This document shows positions 43,048-51,262 of a stretch of 56,820 nt of DNA, piece after piece. The DNA is from Methylococcales bacterium (lineage in GTDB: Bacteria; Pseudomonadota; Gammaproteobacteria; Methylococcales; Methylomonadaceae). Location of the stretch: contig JAPLRR010000005.1 in NCBI GenBank assembly GCA_026399075.1, positions 1 to 56,820 on the forward strand, written 5' to 3'. The position numbers were made by a program, and so were the translations under genes. The notes beneath the pieces are model-generated. The model was not told where the DNA came from. It saw nothing but the letters and a program-made list of their open reading frames with translations, and did no database searches. How positions within the stretch are numbered: the stretch's first letter is position 1; each line of letters starts with the position of its first letter.

Positions 43048-44670
43048 TTAGTGCGGCGGCAACTTGCTGGAAAAAGCTGTAAGCAATCGGTCGCGTACCG
43101 TATCCATAGGCCAAACCGGCGCATTTGGGGCGGGCAACATGCCTTCAGTCCATTGCCAAACCTGTACTGCGTCCATAACGTTGGCATCTTGGCTGAGCAG
43201 ATGCACCAGCACATCGTGGCTGGCTGATTCGCCCGAAACTAACGGTGCTGGCTGATGATCCCCCAGCACCAAGATCACTAAGTTTTTGTCATGCTCATGC
43301 ACGGCATAAGATACAAGCGTGGACAGCACATATTCGATGGCTTTGCGGTATTGCCCACGGATACGCGCGGCACTTTTCCAAACCACGTCCGGATCGTCGC
43401 CTTCCCTTGCCACTTGGTTAAAAATGCGGCCATCCCCGATTTGCTCCCAGCCAACCAGCTTGGGCAAAGGGGTCCACGGCGCATGGGAGGAAATCAGCGC
43501 AATTTCAGCCATAACGGGCGCACGCGGGCCGGATTTGCGCTCTAGGGCATTAAATGCCGATAAGGTGTATTGGTCGGGCACCGTGATCCAGTTGAAGGTC
43601 TGACCTTGGTAGCCTAAATCAGTTGCCGAATAAACGCGGTCATAGCCAAAGTAGTCGCCTTGCGGCCAAGCCATCGTGTGGGCGGGCTGCACACCGACCG
43701 TGCGCCAACCGGCACGGTGAAAGAGCCGGTTTAATGACGGCCTGGTGCCGCTCACCAAGCGGTCGTAGCGTATTTGGCTATTAATCCACAAACCTGACAT
43801 CACCGTGCCATGTGCCAGCCAACTGAGACCGCCAAACGTTGGCGACGTCAGGTAAGCACTGCGTGCAGACCAACCGTTAGCGGCAAGCTTGGCAGTGCTT
43901 TCGGACAAGAGTGTGCGCAGGGTTTGGGCATAATCGGGGTTATCAAGTACGGTCCGCCCATAAGATTCGATAAAGACCACCAACACGTCCTTGCCTTTTA
44001 ACTTATCTAACAACGTCTCATCCGGCACGGCGGCATAAGGGTCGATATTAACCACATTGTTAAACACCTTAAGGTCGGCAATACTCGCCGTCATATTCCT
44101 GACGTGCATCGCCATCAGGTTATAACCCGGCGTAGCGGCATGGCGCCAGCCGCCTAATGCCAGGCCTATCCACAGGCCTAGCCCCAGCAGTAAACCGAAG
44201 GCACTGTAGGCAGGGGCGGTGTGCAACAGGGTTTTGCCCGCCTTTAATAAACGATAAGATAAAAAAACAATGCCCACCACCAACACCGCCAACAAAATTG
44301 CGACTAGGTTTGCGCCAGTAGTCCCCAAAGTGCCTTGCAACAGATTCATGCCGTCTGCCAGAAAGCGGACATCCAGCACCGGATTAATCGGGCGGTCAAA
44401 GGCTTGAAAAGTGGCTATATCCGCCAGTTTTAACAGCACCCCGATAGCGAGTAACGATGCGCAAACCCATTGGACAATGCTTCCTGCCCATCCTGGGATG
44501 AGCAACAGCCAGCCCAGCAACAGGGCTTCTAAAGGGAAATAGCTAATAAATGAAGGGGTAAAGGCACTGATGCGATTCGGGAACACCAATAATAAGTAGA
44601 CCAGCACCAAGGCGGCAATGTGTCGGCTGGTGATAAGGCGCGTGCCGCCCTTCGTGTTATTGTGAGTCAA
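43048..44670 (-). CDS. Membrane-anchored sulfatase-like hydrolase/transferase
   Basis: 540 residues. Start is a TTG at 44670 with AGGGG 8 bases upstream. Four or five N-terminal membrane helices (about 15-170) precede a periplasmic alkaline-phosphatase/sulfatase-fold domain: DVLVVFIESYGRT (metal site), SPTFGGLSWLAHG (Thr/Ser nucleophile area), ALISSHAPWTPLP and VILVLGDHQPA. The layout is that of LtaS/EptA-like phosphoglycerol or phosphoethanolamine transferases. It is divergent from the CDP-alcohol phosphatidyltransferase gene, whose lipid product could be its donor. Probably modifies an envelope lipid or glycan. Confidence 0.78.
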   Translation of the reverse strand: MTHNNTKGGTRLITSRHIAALVLVYLLLVFPNRISAFTPSFISYFPLEALLLGWLLLIPGWAGSIVQWVCASLLAIGVLLKLADIATFQAFDRPINPVLDVRFLADGMNLLQGTLGTTGANLVAILLAVLVVGIVFLSYRLLKAGKTLLHTAPAYSAFGLLLGLGLWIGLALGGWRHAATPGYNLMAMHVRNMTASIADLKVFNNVVNIDPYAAVPDETLLDKLKGKDVLVVFIESYGRTVLDNPDYAQTLRTLLSESTAKLAANGWSARSAYLTSPTFGGLSWLAHGTVMSGLWINSQIRYDRLVSGTRPSLNRLFHRAGWRTVGVQPAHTMAWPQGDYFGYDRVYSATDLGYQGQTFNWITVPDQYTLSAFNALERKSGPRAPVMAEIALISSHAPWTPLPKLVGWEQIGDGRIFNQVAREGDDPDVVWKSAARIRGQYRKAIEYVLSTLVSYAVHEHDKNLVILVLGDHQPAPLVSGESASHDVLVHLLSQDANVMDAVQVWQWTEGMLPAPNAPVWPMDTVRDRLLTAFSSKLPPH

Positions 44671-44768
44671 TGCGTATGCCCCTGCCGTCTGTTGAATTGC
44701 TGTGTGGTAAACGCGTTATTATAGCTGTGGCTAGACCCTCAAAACCAATCACCCCCGATATTAATCTG

Positions 44769-45851
44769 ATGAAATATGAACTAAAAAAAATAGCCCTACT
44801 GGGTGGCGTTATGTTGTTGGCTGGATTTGGCGGCTTAGCAATGGCAGTGGGCTGGGCCGGTGCTGGGCAATGGTTATTGCAAGCCAGTTTGCTGTGGGTG
44901 TTGGTCTGCCATTGTGTTTGGCAGCGCTTCCCCTTGAACAAGGCCGATCTGCACGCGCCCTTGTATCGCCATTTAGGCTGGGGCAACCGCCTAACGGTCT
45001 TGCGCGGCTTTTTGATTGCGCTGACGGGGGGCTTTATAGGATTGCCTACCGATACCCACGGTTTGATGTGGCTCCCTGCGGCGTTTTATACATCTGCGGC
45101 AATACTGGACCGTTTCGATGGTTGGGCAGCACGGCGTAGCCAACACGTCAGTCTCTTGGGCAACGAGTTGGACATTCGCTTTGATGCCTTGGGTTTGGTC
45201 ATTGCCCCGTTGTTGGCTATCAGCTTGGGCGTGCTGCATGGCTCTTATCTGTTGTTAAGCGTTGCCTTTTACCTTTACCAATGGCAGTTGCAATCCCGCA
45301 TAAAGCTAGGTTTGCCAGTCCATGCCTTGCCCCCAAACTTGTTGCGGCGCACCTTGGCGGGGTTTCAAATGGGGTTAGTCGCGGTCACGCTCTGGCAGGT
45401 GCTGCATCCTGCGCTAACGCAAACTGCAGGGCTTGCCTTTATGTTACCCGTGCTGTTTGGCTTTATTGTAGACTGGTGGATAGTGACCGGGCGTTTAACG
45501 GCTGAGGTGTTGGTGGGCTTGGAGCGCTTTAGTGTGGCGTGGTGGCAACCGGGCTTACGCTTAGTATTGGTTTTGGTTTTGGTGCTGGTGTTGCTTCCTT
45601 ACCCGCATTTTGCACCCGACATAAACATCGTGTTGTGGGTTTTGGCTGGCTTGATATTGGTTGGTTACGGCGGGCGTGTTGCGGCAGGGCTGCTTATCGT
45701 ACTCTTGGGCTGGCAGTACCCGATTGCCGCCAACCCAGTGTTGGTTGCTGTGCTGATTGTAACGGCGAGTTGGATTTTATTGCTAGGCACAGGCCGATAC
45801 AGCTTGTGGCATAGCGGTGATGAATGGCTTACCCGTTACGAGGGCAGCTGA
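44769..45851 (+). CDS. CDP-alcohol phosphatidyltransferase family protein
   Basis: 360 residues from the ATG at 44769; an in-frame ATG at 44670 would overlap the divergent gene's start and leave no promoter. The catalytic signature DGx2ARx8Gx3Dx3D is complete at 117-138 (DGWAARRSQHVSLLGNELD on). Eight or more hydrophobic helices fill the rest, longer than the usual 180-200 residues, so there is an added C-terminal membrane region. Known chemistry: joins CMP-activated lipid to an alcohol. The next gene starts on its stop codon, so they are one operon. The alcohol substrate is unknown. Confidence 0.82.
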   Translation: MKYELKKIALLGGVMLLAGFGGLAMAVGWAGAGQWLLQASLLWVLVCHCVWQRFPLNKADLHAPLYRHLGWGNRLTVLRGFLIALTGGFIGLPTDTHGLMWLPAAFYTSAAILDRFDGWAARRSQHVSLLGNELDIRFDALGLVIAPLLAISLGVLHGSYLLLSVAFYLYQWQLQSRIKLGLPVHALPPNLLRRTLAGFQMGLVAVTLWQVLHPALTQTAGLAFMLPVLFGFIVDWWIVTGRLTAEVLVGLERFSVAWWQPGLRLVLVLVLVLVLLPYPHFAPDINIVLWVLAGLILVGYGGRVAAGLLIVLLGWQYPIAANPVLVAVLIVTASWILLLGTGRYSLWHSGDEWLTRYEGS

Positions 45852-46834
45852 TGACTGTACGCACAGCGATCCCCCTACTGCTTTGGGTGTTGGCCTTACT
45901 AGGGCTAGGCATCGTTATGGCACAACTGCCTTTAGCCACACTAGCGCACTCTGTCCAAAACTTATCATGGGCGCAATGGCTGGCTTGGCTAGGCGTTAAT
46001 CTAAGCATTATGGCAGTGGCGACCCTACGCTGGCGGGTCATTTCTGCGGCGGTTGGCTTAGCTGTGCGCTTTGGCAACTTGCTGATGATTAGGCAAGCGG
46101 GTCTCGCGGTCAGTTTTATCACGCCAGGCCCTCAATTTGGCGGTGAACCTTTGCAAGTTTACTGGTTATGGAAACCCAACCATCCACCTTTAGACCGCGT
46201 GTTGCTGGGCTTGGGGCTGGATCGGTTTTATGAACTTTGGATTAATTTTGCGGTGTTGTTGCTGGCTGTCGCCGTGTTGGCGGCATCCTCCACTACGGAT
46301 ATAGGCAGCTGGCAAAAAATAGCTTTGTACCTGTTGTTGATATTGCTGATGCTCACCGCGTTCGGCGTACTCATCCTAAAACAACCAGCCGCAATCTTGA
46401 ATTGGTTACAGCGTGCCACCCAACACTGGCAGCATCACCCTAGGCTGCAACACATCCAATCCCAAGGACAACGGCTGCGTAGTGGCCTGAAAACAGTGCT
46501 GGCTGAACACAAACTGGCCTTGTTGCAAGCGTTTATATTATCCCTGTTGGGCTGGGTGTGCTTATTTGCTGAGCTAGGGCTAGTGTTGGGCTTTGTAAAT
46601 CTAAACTTGGATGTACAAGCGTTTTTGGTGATTTTTGTCGCTATGCGCATGGCTTTTCTGCTGCCCTTGCCGGGTGGCATAGGCAGCTTAGAAGCCGCGA
46701 TGGTGTGGGCGTTCCAATTTTTGGGCTTATCGGCTACAGCGGCACTCGGCGTGATTGCGCTGATGCGGCTGCGCGATTTGCTGACTTTAACGGCGGGATT
46801 GGCATGTGTGCGCGTGTTACAAAGGCGCCCATAA
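45851..46834 (+). CDS. LPG synthase-type membrane protein (UPF0104/AglD-like)
   Basis: 327 residues from the ATG at 45851, which overlaps the upstream TGA by one base and has GAGGGC ahead; an ATG 27 bp earlier is less likely. About eight membrane segments. Motifs: TPGPQFGGEPLQVYWL, LDRFYELW, and LPLPGGIGSLEAAMVWAF, the flippase signature of the LPG_synthase_TM/UPF0104 family. Such proteins flip or present modified lipids. It is in an operon with the phosphatidyltransferase, opposite the sulfatase-like transferase. Confidence 0.8.
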   Translation: MTVRTAIPLLLWVLALLGLGIVMAQLPLATLAHSVQNLSWAQWLAWLGVNLSIMAVATLRWRVISAAVGLAVRFGNLLMIRQAGLAVSFITPGPQFGGEPLQVYWLWKPNHPPLDRVLLGLGLDRFYELWINFAVLLLAVAVLAASSTTDIGSWQKIALYLLLILLMLTAFGVLILKQPAAILNWLQRATQHWQHHPRLQHIQSQGQRLRSGLKTVLAEHKLALLQAFILSLLGWVCLFAELGLVLGFVNLNLDVQAFLVIFVAMRMAFLLPLPGGIGSLEAAMVWAFQFLGLSATAALGVIALMRLRDLLTLTAGLACVRVLQRRP

Positions 46835-46846
46835 ATCCACCTGCCG

Positions 46847-46965
46847 CACTGCCCACAGTAGGCAACGACAGCTGGAGTGCAACGGCTTTAGACGTTGCTG
46901 TGCCGACAATAAAGCCAAGACTACAACGTCTAAAGCCGTTGTACTCCGCTTAACTGTGGGCAGTG
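46847..46965. repeat. Nested palindrome, 119 bp, MITE- or REP-like
   Basis: Outer arms CACTGCCCACAG (46847-46858) and CTGTGGGCAGTG (46954-46965) are 12 bp. Inner arms are 24 bp with a single G-T wobble: GGAGTGCAACGGCTTTAGAC (46874 on) against GTCTAAAGCCGTTGTACTCC (46928-46947). A 26-nt centre separates the inner arms. Neither adjacent gene needs so large a structure as a terminator. Confidence 0.8.
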
Positions 46966-47154
46966 ACCTGACTGCCCCGCTAGCCACAGGCCATCAGCAA
47001 AGTATGCCCATATACCAACAACAGGGCGATGGTTAATTTCATACCTCCCTCAATTGCCTACATATATTTTGCGGCATGATAAATGCTCTTTATTAAAGCC
47101 AAATACGCTGTCTTCGATAACCCCGTATTACAACCCCTTAATGAGAGCACATGA

Positions 47155-47835
47155 ATGAAAAAATATAACACCCTTGTTGCCCTGCTTATCCTGAGCAGCA
47201 CTGCCACTTTCGCAGCCGAAGAAGCCCCTAAGCCACCTTTAGGCTTTTTCGTCACCAGTATCGGCTCAGGTAAAGGCGCTGATCTGGGCGGTCTGGCAGG
47301 TGCGGATGCCCATTGCCAAAAACTAGCCACAGCGGTAGGTGCGGGCAACCGTGTCTGGCACGCCTATTTAAGCACCCAAGCCAGCGGCGACCAAGCTGCC
47401 GTCAATGCCCGCGACCGTATCGGCAAAGGCCCTTGGGCCAATGCCAACGGTGCGATAATCGCTAATGACATCGCCCATTTACACGGCGATACCGTGGAAC
47501 TTGGGCAACTGGGCAACAACGTGCACCGCACGACCAACCTGACCGAAAAAGGCGAACTCATCAATGGTGTGGGTGCTACACCTAACCAACATGATCTCAT
47601 TACCGGAACCCAACCTAACGGCAATGCTTATACCGATGCCGCTGACCATACCTGCAAAAACTATACGAGCAGCGGCGAAGGCAGCGTCAGGGTAGGCCAC
47701 TCCGACCGCACTAACCGTGGTGCAACAGGTGGCAACGTATCGTGGAATTCTACCCATGACAGCAAAGGTTGCAGCCAAGAAAACTTGGTCAGCACTGGCG
47801 GTGCGGGCTATTTTTATTGCTTTGCAGCAGATTGA
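47155..47835 (+). CDS. Secreted protein, DUF1554/endostatin-like
   Basis: 226 residues. Signal peptide ends STATFAAEE. FFVTSIGSGKGADLGGLAGADAHCQKLA, then RVWHAYLSTQA and ARDRIGKGPWANANG resemble the secreted DUF1554/endostatin-like fold seen in bacterial surface or lectin-type proteins. Four cysteines (AHCQK, HTCKN, KGCSQ, FYCFA) could form two disulfides. It stands alone between the nested palindrome and the convergent glycosyltransferase. Ligand unknown. Confidence 0.7.
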   Translation: MKKYNTLVALLILSSTATFAAEEAPKPPLGFFVTSIGSGKGADLGGLAGADAHCQKLATAVGAGNRVWHAYLSTQASGDQAAVNARDRIGKGPWANANGAIIANDIAHLHGDTVELGQLGNNVHRTTNLTEKGELINGVGATPNQHDLITGTQPNGNAYTDAADHTCKNYTSSGEGSVRVGHSDRTNRGATGGNVSWNSTHDSKGCSQENLVSTGGAGYFYCFAAD

Positions 47836-47858
47836 CGGTTTTGATTTACCTCTCCCAA

Positions 47859-47878
47859 CCCTCTCCTTCTGGAGAGGG
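47859..47878. terminator. Bidirectional hairpin between convergent genes
   Basis: CCCTCTCC, loop TTCT, GGAGAGGG: an 8-bp perfect stem between the stop of the plus-strand secreted protein and the stop of the minus-strand glycosyltransferase. No T-run follows on either strand, so it may be a REP-like element as much as a terminator. Confidence 0.4.
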
Positions 47879-47901
47879 CTTGTAAGCGGCGCAACGTTCA
47901 G

Positions 47902-48975
47902 CTAAACAGCCCATTGGTGGCAATAATCCCAAATGCGTGCACAGCTTTCCTCCCAACTGGGGTGACGGGCATAAGCCGCCAAAGCCCGTTGGCTAAGTTG
48001 TACTAACGACGCACGGTCATGATGTAGGTTTTGTAATATCTCGGCTAAACGGCGGCTGTCTTCGGGCGCAATCAAATAACCATTGTCGCCTTGGGCAATG
48101 ATTTCTTTGGCTGCACCGCCTGTTGTGCCTATCACAGGCAAGCCAAATTGTTGGGCTTCAACATAAACTATGCCGTAACTTTCATAAGCAGACGGCAACA
48201 CCATGAGGTGATGTTGCTGATATAACGCCACCAATGCTTGGCCTTGGACAGGGCCTTTCAGGCACACCCGGGTGTGTAGCCCTGCCGTGTGGATCTGGTG
48301 TTGGATTTGGCGTACATAATCCGGCTCCATGTCCAAACGCCCGACCACGGTGACGTGCAGGGTTTCTTCCGGCAATTGGCTTAAGGCCGCTAACAGCACA
48401 TGCAAACCCTTACGCCGGATGACATTGCCGACCACTAAAATGTTTAAGGGGCCAGTCGCCAAAGCGCGTAAGTTGATGGCATGGATGTCTGGACTGGCTT
48501 GTGGAAAATGGTTGCCAGCAGGGACGGCAACGCAATGCGCGGGCAGCGGTTTGTCTAGTATGTGGCTTACCTGTGCCAGCGTAGTTTGGCTGTTGGCGAT
48601 GATACCCGTCACGGAACGCAGGTAAAGGCGTTCTATGGCACGATAAAACCACGCCCTAAAACGCGGCTGTTGGTCATAAGTAGCCAGCAAATGCAGCAGT
48701 GTGACCACCCGTAAACGCAGCCTTCGGTTTAGCAAAAATACCGAGGGCTGTACCATCCCATCCTGAATCAAAACATCCAACTTGGCGTCGGTCAGTTGCC
48801 TTAAGCAATCCTGCCGAAAGTTGTCGCCTAGCTGTTGCCACAAAGGGCGCACAGGCCAGCTGATCACGACGACATCATCACCTCTACGGCGCAAATAAGC
48901 TACCAGTTGGCGGTTATACAAATACCCGCCGCTGATGCTGTCCAGGTCACCATAAATCAGCAAACCTATCCGCAT
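47902..48975 (-). CDS. Glycosyltransferase family 4 (GT-B)
   Basis: 357 residues. GT4 features: GYLYNRQLVAYLRRRGDDV (acceptor domain), IIANSQTT, LNILVVGNVIRRKGLHVLL (donor-domain start), and YESYGIVYVEAQQFGLPVIGT with the Ex7E pair. No membrane anchor. It starts 4 bp after the PTPS-like gene stop and is the last gene of the minus-strand set. Possible acceptors are the lipid or pterin/flavin-type product of its neighbours; the sugar cannot be predicted. Confidence 0.85.
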   Translation of the reverse strand: MRIGLLIYGDLDSISGGYLYNRQLVAYLRRRGDDVVVISWPVRPLWQQLGDNFRQDCLRQLTDAKLDVLIQDGMVQPSVFLLNRRLRLRVVTLLHLLATYDQQPRFRAWFYRAIERLYLRSVTGIIANSQTTLAQVSHILDKPLPAHCVAVPAGNHFPQASPDIHAINLRALATGPLNILVVGNVIRRKGLHVLLAALSQLPEETLHVTVVGRLDMEPDYVRQIQHQIHTAGLHTRVCLKGPVQGQALVALYQQHHLMVLPSAYESYGIVYVEAQQFGLPVIGTTGGAAKEIIAQGDNGYLIAPEDSRRLAEILQNLHHDRASLVQLSQRALAAYARHPSWEESCARIWDYCHQWAV

Positions 48976-48979
48976 CCGC

Positions 48980-49357
48980 TTAGTACGCCAATCGGTAAGC
49001 CGCCCAGCAAGTGCTGTTTTCCCAAAGCTTTAACCGTAGCGTACCCGTGCCTGGCGGGGCGATGGCGGCGAATAATTTCTCACAAAGAATACGGCTAAAA
49101 TGCTCAATGCTAGGATTGAGGCCAGCAAACTCGGGTTGGTCGTTGAGCATTTGATCCTTAAAACCATTCACTATCGCATCCAGGGCGGTTTCGATGGCGA
49201 CAATATCCACTAAATAGCCGTGCTGATCCAAGTGTTCGGCTTCAATACTGACTTCTGCCACATAATGATGGGCGTGCGGGTGGTTTTCGCTGCCCCAATC
49301 GCCACCGACCAAATAATGGTTGGCGATGAAATCACGCGTGACGGCTACGGTATACAT
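48980..49357 (-). CDS. PTPS/QueD-like protein lacking the usual catalytic cysteine
   Basis: 125 residues, the usual length for 6-pyruvoyl-tetrahydropterin synthase/6-carboxytetrahydropterin synthase. Zinc ligands: His14 (FIANHYL) and the HPHAHHY motif, corresponding to HGHNY. NPSIEHF corresponds to the PTxENxx motif. The position normally held by the catalytic Cys, just before HGH, reads GSEN, with no Cys. The enzyme may therefore catalyse a variant reaction on a pterin or ring-opened precursor. It sits in an operon with a glycosyltransferase, 151 bp after a dehydrogenase gene, near RibA- and RibD-like genes. Confidence 0.78.
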   Translation of the reverse strand: MYTVAVTRDFIANHYLVGGDWGSENHPHAHHYVAEVSIEAEHLDQHGYLVDIVAIETALDAIVNGFKDQMLNDQPEFAGLNPSIEHFSRILCEKLFAAIAPPGTGTLRLKLWENSTCWAAYRLAY

Positions 49358-49394
49358 ATTGATATTTTCCTTTGGTTTTTAGTAAACATTTAGT

Positions 49395-49487
49395 CCCCTC
49401 CTTAAAAAGGAGGGGTTAGGGGAGGTTTTATTGAATAACCCCCTCGCAAGCTCTCCCCCCTTGAAAAGAGGGGAGAGCTTGCGAGGG
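49395..49487. repeat. Two strong hairpins between PTPS-like and dehydrogenase genes
   Basis: First: CCCCTCCTT, AAA, AAGGAGGGG (49395-49415). Second: an 18-bp perfect stem with CCCTCGCAAGCTCTCCCC (49441-49458), an 11-nt loop, then the exact complement (49470-49487). The pair fills most of the 151-bp intergenic space inside an otherwise tight gene set. Their base content resembles the hairpin at 47859-47878, so they may be REP-type elements or attenuator-like structures. Confidence 0.7.
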
Positions 49488-49508
49488 AACCTAAATAAGT
49501 ACGGTTTT

Positions 49509-50549
49509 TTAGTAAGTGATGAGGGCTTGTAAAACATGTTCGGGGGATTCATCCAACAACTGATAGAGCTGCGCCGCTTGAGCCAGTGGCATCTTGTGGC
49601 TGATATGCTGTTGTGGCTGCACCCGCCGTATCATCTCCCAAGCGGTGTGGAAGCGGCAGGCCTTGTCCCAACGTCCGGTCAATTCGGGGGCGATAGTGCT
49701 GACTTGGCTGCTGATAAACTTTATCCGGTTGCGGTGCGCCGCACCGCCCAATTGCAGGGGCGCGACTTTATTGCCATACCAACTGCCCAGAACAATTCGC
49801 CCCGAATAGCTGCATAGCTCGATAGCCAAATTTAAGGCTTCAGGTACGCCGCTCACTTCGTAGATTAAATCGGCGCCACTGTCAGAGGCTGCCGACACAC
49901 TGGCGGGCAAATGCAAAGCCTGCGTTAATTCGGCAATCTGGGCCTCTGAGTGGGGATCGAAAACCTGATGCACACCTTGTTGCAAGGCACGCGCTCGCCG
50001 TTCGGCCCAAGTATCCAGCCCATACAAGTGGGCTAAGGGAAATTGCGCCAACAAAGCCGAAACTAACAGCCCGACTATGCCCAATCCCAGCACGACGACT
50101 CGCTCACCCAACGCAGGATTGCCGTCCAACACCAAATTGACCGCCGTTTCCATATTTGCCAAAAACACCGCCGCTTCAGTTTCTATGTCATCCGGCAGGG
50201 GGATGAGTTGCGGTGGTGTAGTAATAAAATGGCTGGCGTGGGGCTGGAAGGCAAACACCCGTTGATCCTGCCATCGGCTATCCACGCCTGACCCACATTG
50301 CACAATGCGGCCCACACAGGCATAACCATAGGCTAAGGGATAGGTCGGCGGTTGGCGCAAGGCTTCTAGGGTGGCATCTAAGCTCATATCCACGGGCAGT
50401 TGTCCCCGATACACCAGCATTTCAGTCCCGGCGCTAATGGCGGAACAGTCGGTTTTAACCAAGACTTGCCCTGCCTCTAGGGACGGCAAGGCGTGTTCAC
50501 GGATGTCAATTCGCCTAGGGCGAGTAAACCAAAGTTGCTGGGCTAGCAT
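49509..50549 (-). CDS. Medium-chain zinc-type dehydrogenase, BchC-like
   Basis: 346 residues from the ATG at 50549, which overlaps the previous stop by 7 bp; a longer frame begins at 50585. MDR fold: TDCSAISAGTEMLVYRGQLP (the shape of the BchC family), AYGYACVGRIV, and the NAD-binding motif VVVLGLGIVGLL. Several classical alcohol-dehydrogenase zinc ligands are absent, so catalytic zinc is uncertain. Together with a RibD-type reductase and GTP cyclohydrolase II it suggests redox tailoring of a small molecule. The substrate is unknown. Confidence 0.75.
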   Translation of the reverse strand: MLAQQLWFTRPRRIDIREHALPSLEAGQVLVKTDCSAISAGTEMLVYRGQLPVDMSLDATLEALRQPPTYPLAYGYACVGRIVQCGSGVDSRWQDQRVFAFQPHASHFITTPPQLIPLPDDIETEAAVFLANMETAVNLVLDGNPALGERVVVLGLGIVGLLVSALLAQFPLAHLYGLDTWAERRARALQQGVHQVFDPHSEAQIAELTQALHLPASVSAASDSGADLIYEVSGVPEALNLAIELCSYSGRIVLGSWYGNKVAPLQLGGAAHRNRIKFISSQVSTIAPELTGRWDKACRFHTAWEMIRRVQPQQHISHKMPLAQAAQLYQLLDESPEHVLQALITY

Positions 50550-51262
50550 GGTGCGAGTTGGTCGTGATAGTGCAGGTTTCCCCACATGATGACATCGTCG
50601 CCCAGCATTTGGGTGTGTAACTGGCGGATTTTCGGCATGTGGCTTTTACAGTTTATGCCCAAATGACCCACGCCTTTGTAGCCACCGACTAAGGTAGGGG
50701 CAATCGTCAGTACCAGTGCGTCGGCCAGCTGGGCTTTTAAAAACGCGGTAATCACTTCGCTGCCACCTTCCACCATCAACATTTTAATGCCTTTATCCCA
50801 GAGCACCGCCAAGGCTTCCGATAAATTGACCCGGGCTTCGGCATCGCGGGCTAGCGTGATGACCTCAACATGGCTGCCGTAGGCCAACCCGTCTTTCAGG
50901 CACGTTAAAATCCAGCAACGTTTGTCGGCATGTTGGCATAGCCGCGCCGTTGGTGGCATTCGCAATTGGCTGTCTAAAACAATAGGTTGCGGGTTGGCCC
51001 CAGGCCAATCGCGGACAGTGAGCTGCGGATCGTCGGTTAGGACTGTGCCGATGCCGACCAAAATACCGTCGTGCAAACTACGCAAGTGGTGGGTAAGCCG
51101 GGTGGCTTCAGTACCGCTTAAGGCCAAGGTGGCACCGCTACGCGTGGTAATGCTGCCGTCCCAGCTTTGGGCATAGCTCAAGGTGACGAAGGGTCGTTGC
51201 GCGGATTTGTTGGCGATTTTATGGGCGCTTAGCCAATATTCAATCTGCTGATGAACGGTCAT
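50543..51262 (-). CDS. RibD C-terminal-type reductase (no deaminase domain)
   Basis: 239 residues of RibD_C/dihydrofolate-reductase-like fold: RPFVTLSYAQSWDGSITT, LRSLHDGILVGIGTVLTDDPQLTVR, MLMVEGGSEVITAFLKAQLAD and LTIAPTLVGG. Bacterial RibD has an N-terminal deaminase that is missing, as in fungal Rib7 and archaeal reductases that act before deamination. It overlaps the GTP cyclohydrolase gene by 23 bp and the dehydrogenase gene by 7 bp. Probable reaction: NADPH-dependent reduction of the ribosylaminopyrimidine made by the neighbouring RibA-type enzyme, or a related compound. Confidence 0.85.
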   Translation of the reverse strand: MTVHQQIEYWLSAHKIANKSAQRPFVTLSYAQSWDGSITTRSGATLALSGTEATRLTHHLRSLHDGILVGIGTVLTDDPQLTVRDWPGANPQPIVLDSQLRMPPTARLCQHADKRCWILTCLKDGLAYGSHVEVITLARDAEARVNLSEALAVLWDKGIKMLMVEGGSEVITAFLKAQLADALVLTIAPTLVGGYKGVGHLGINCKSHMPKIRQLHTQMLGDDVIMWGNLHYHDQLAPC

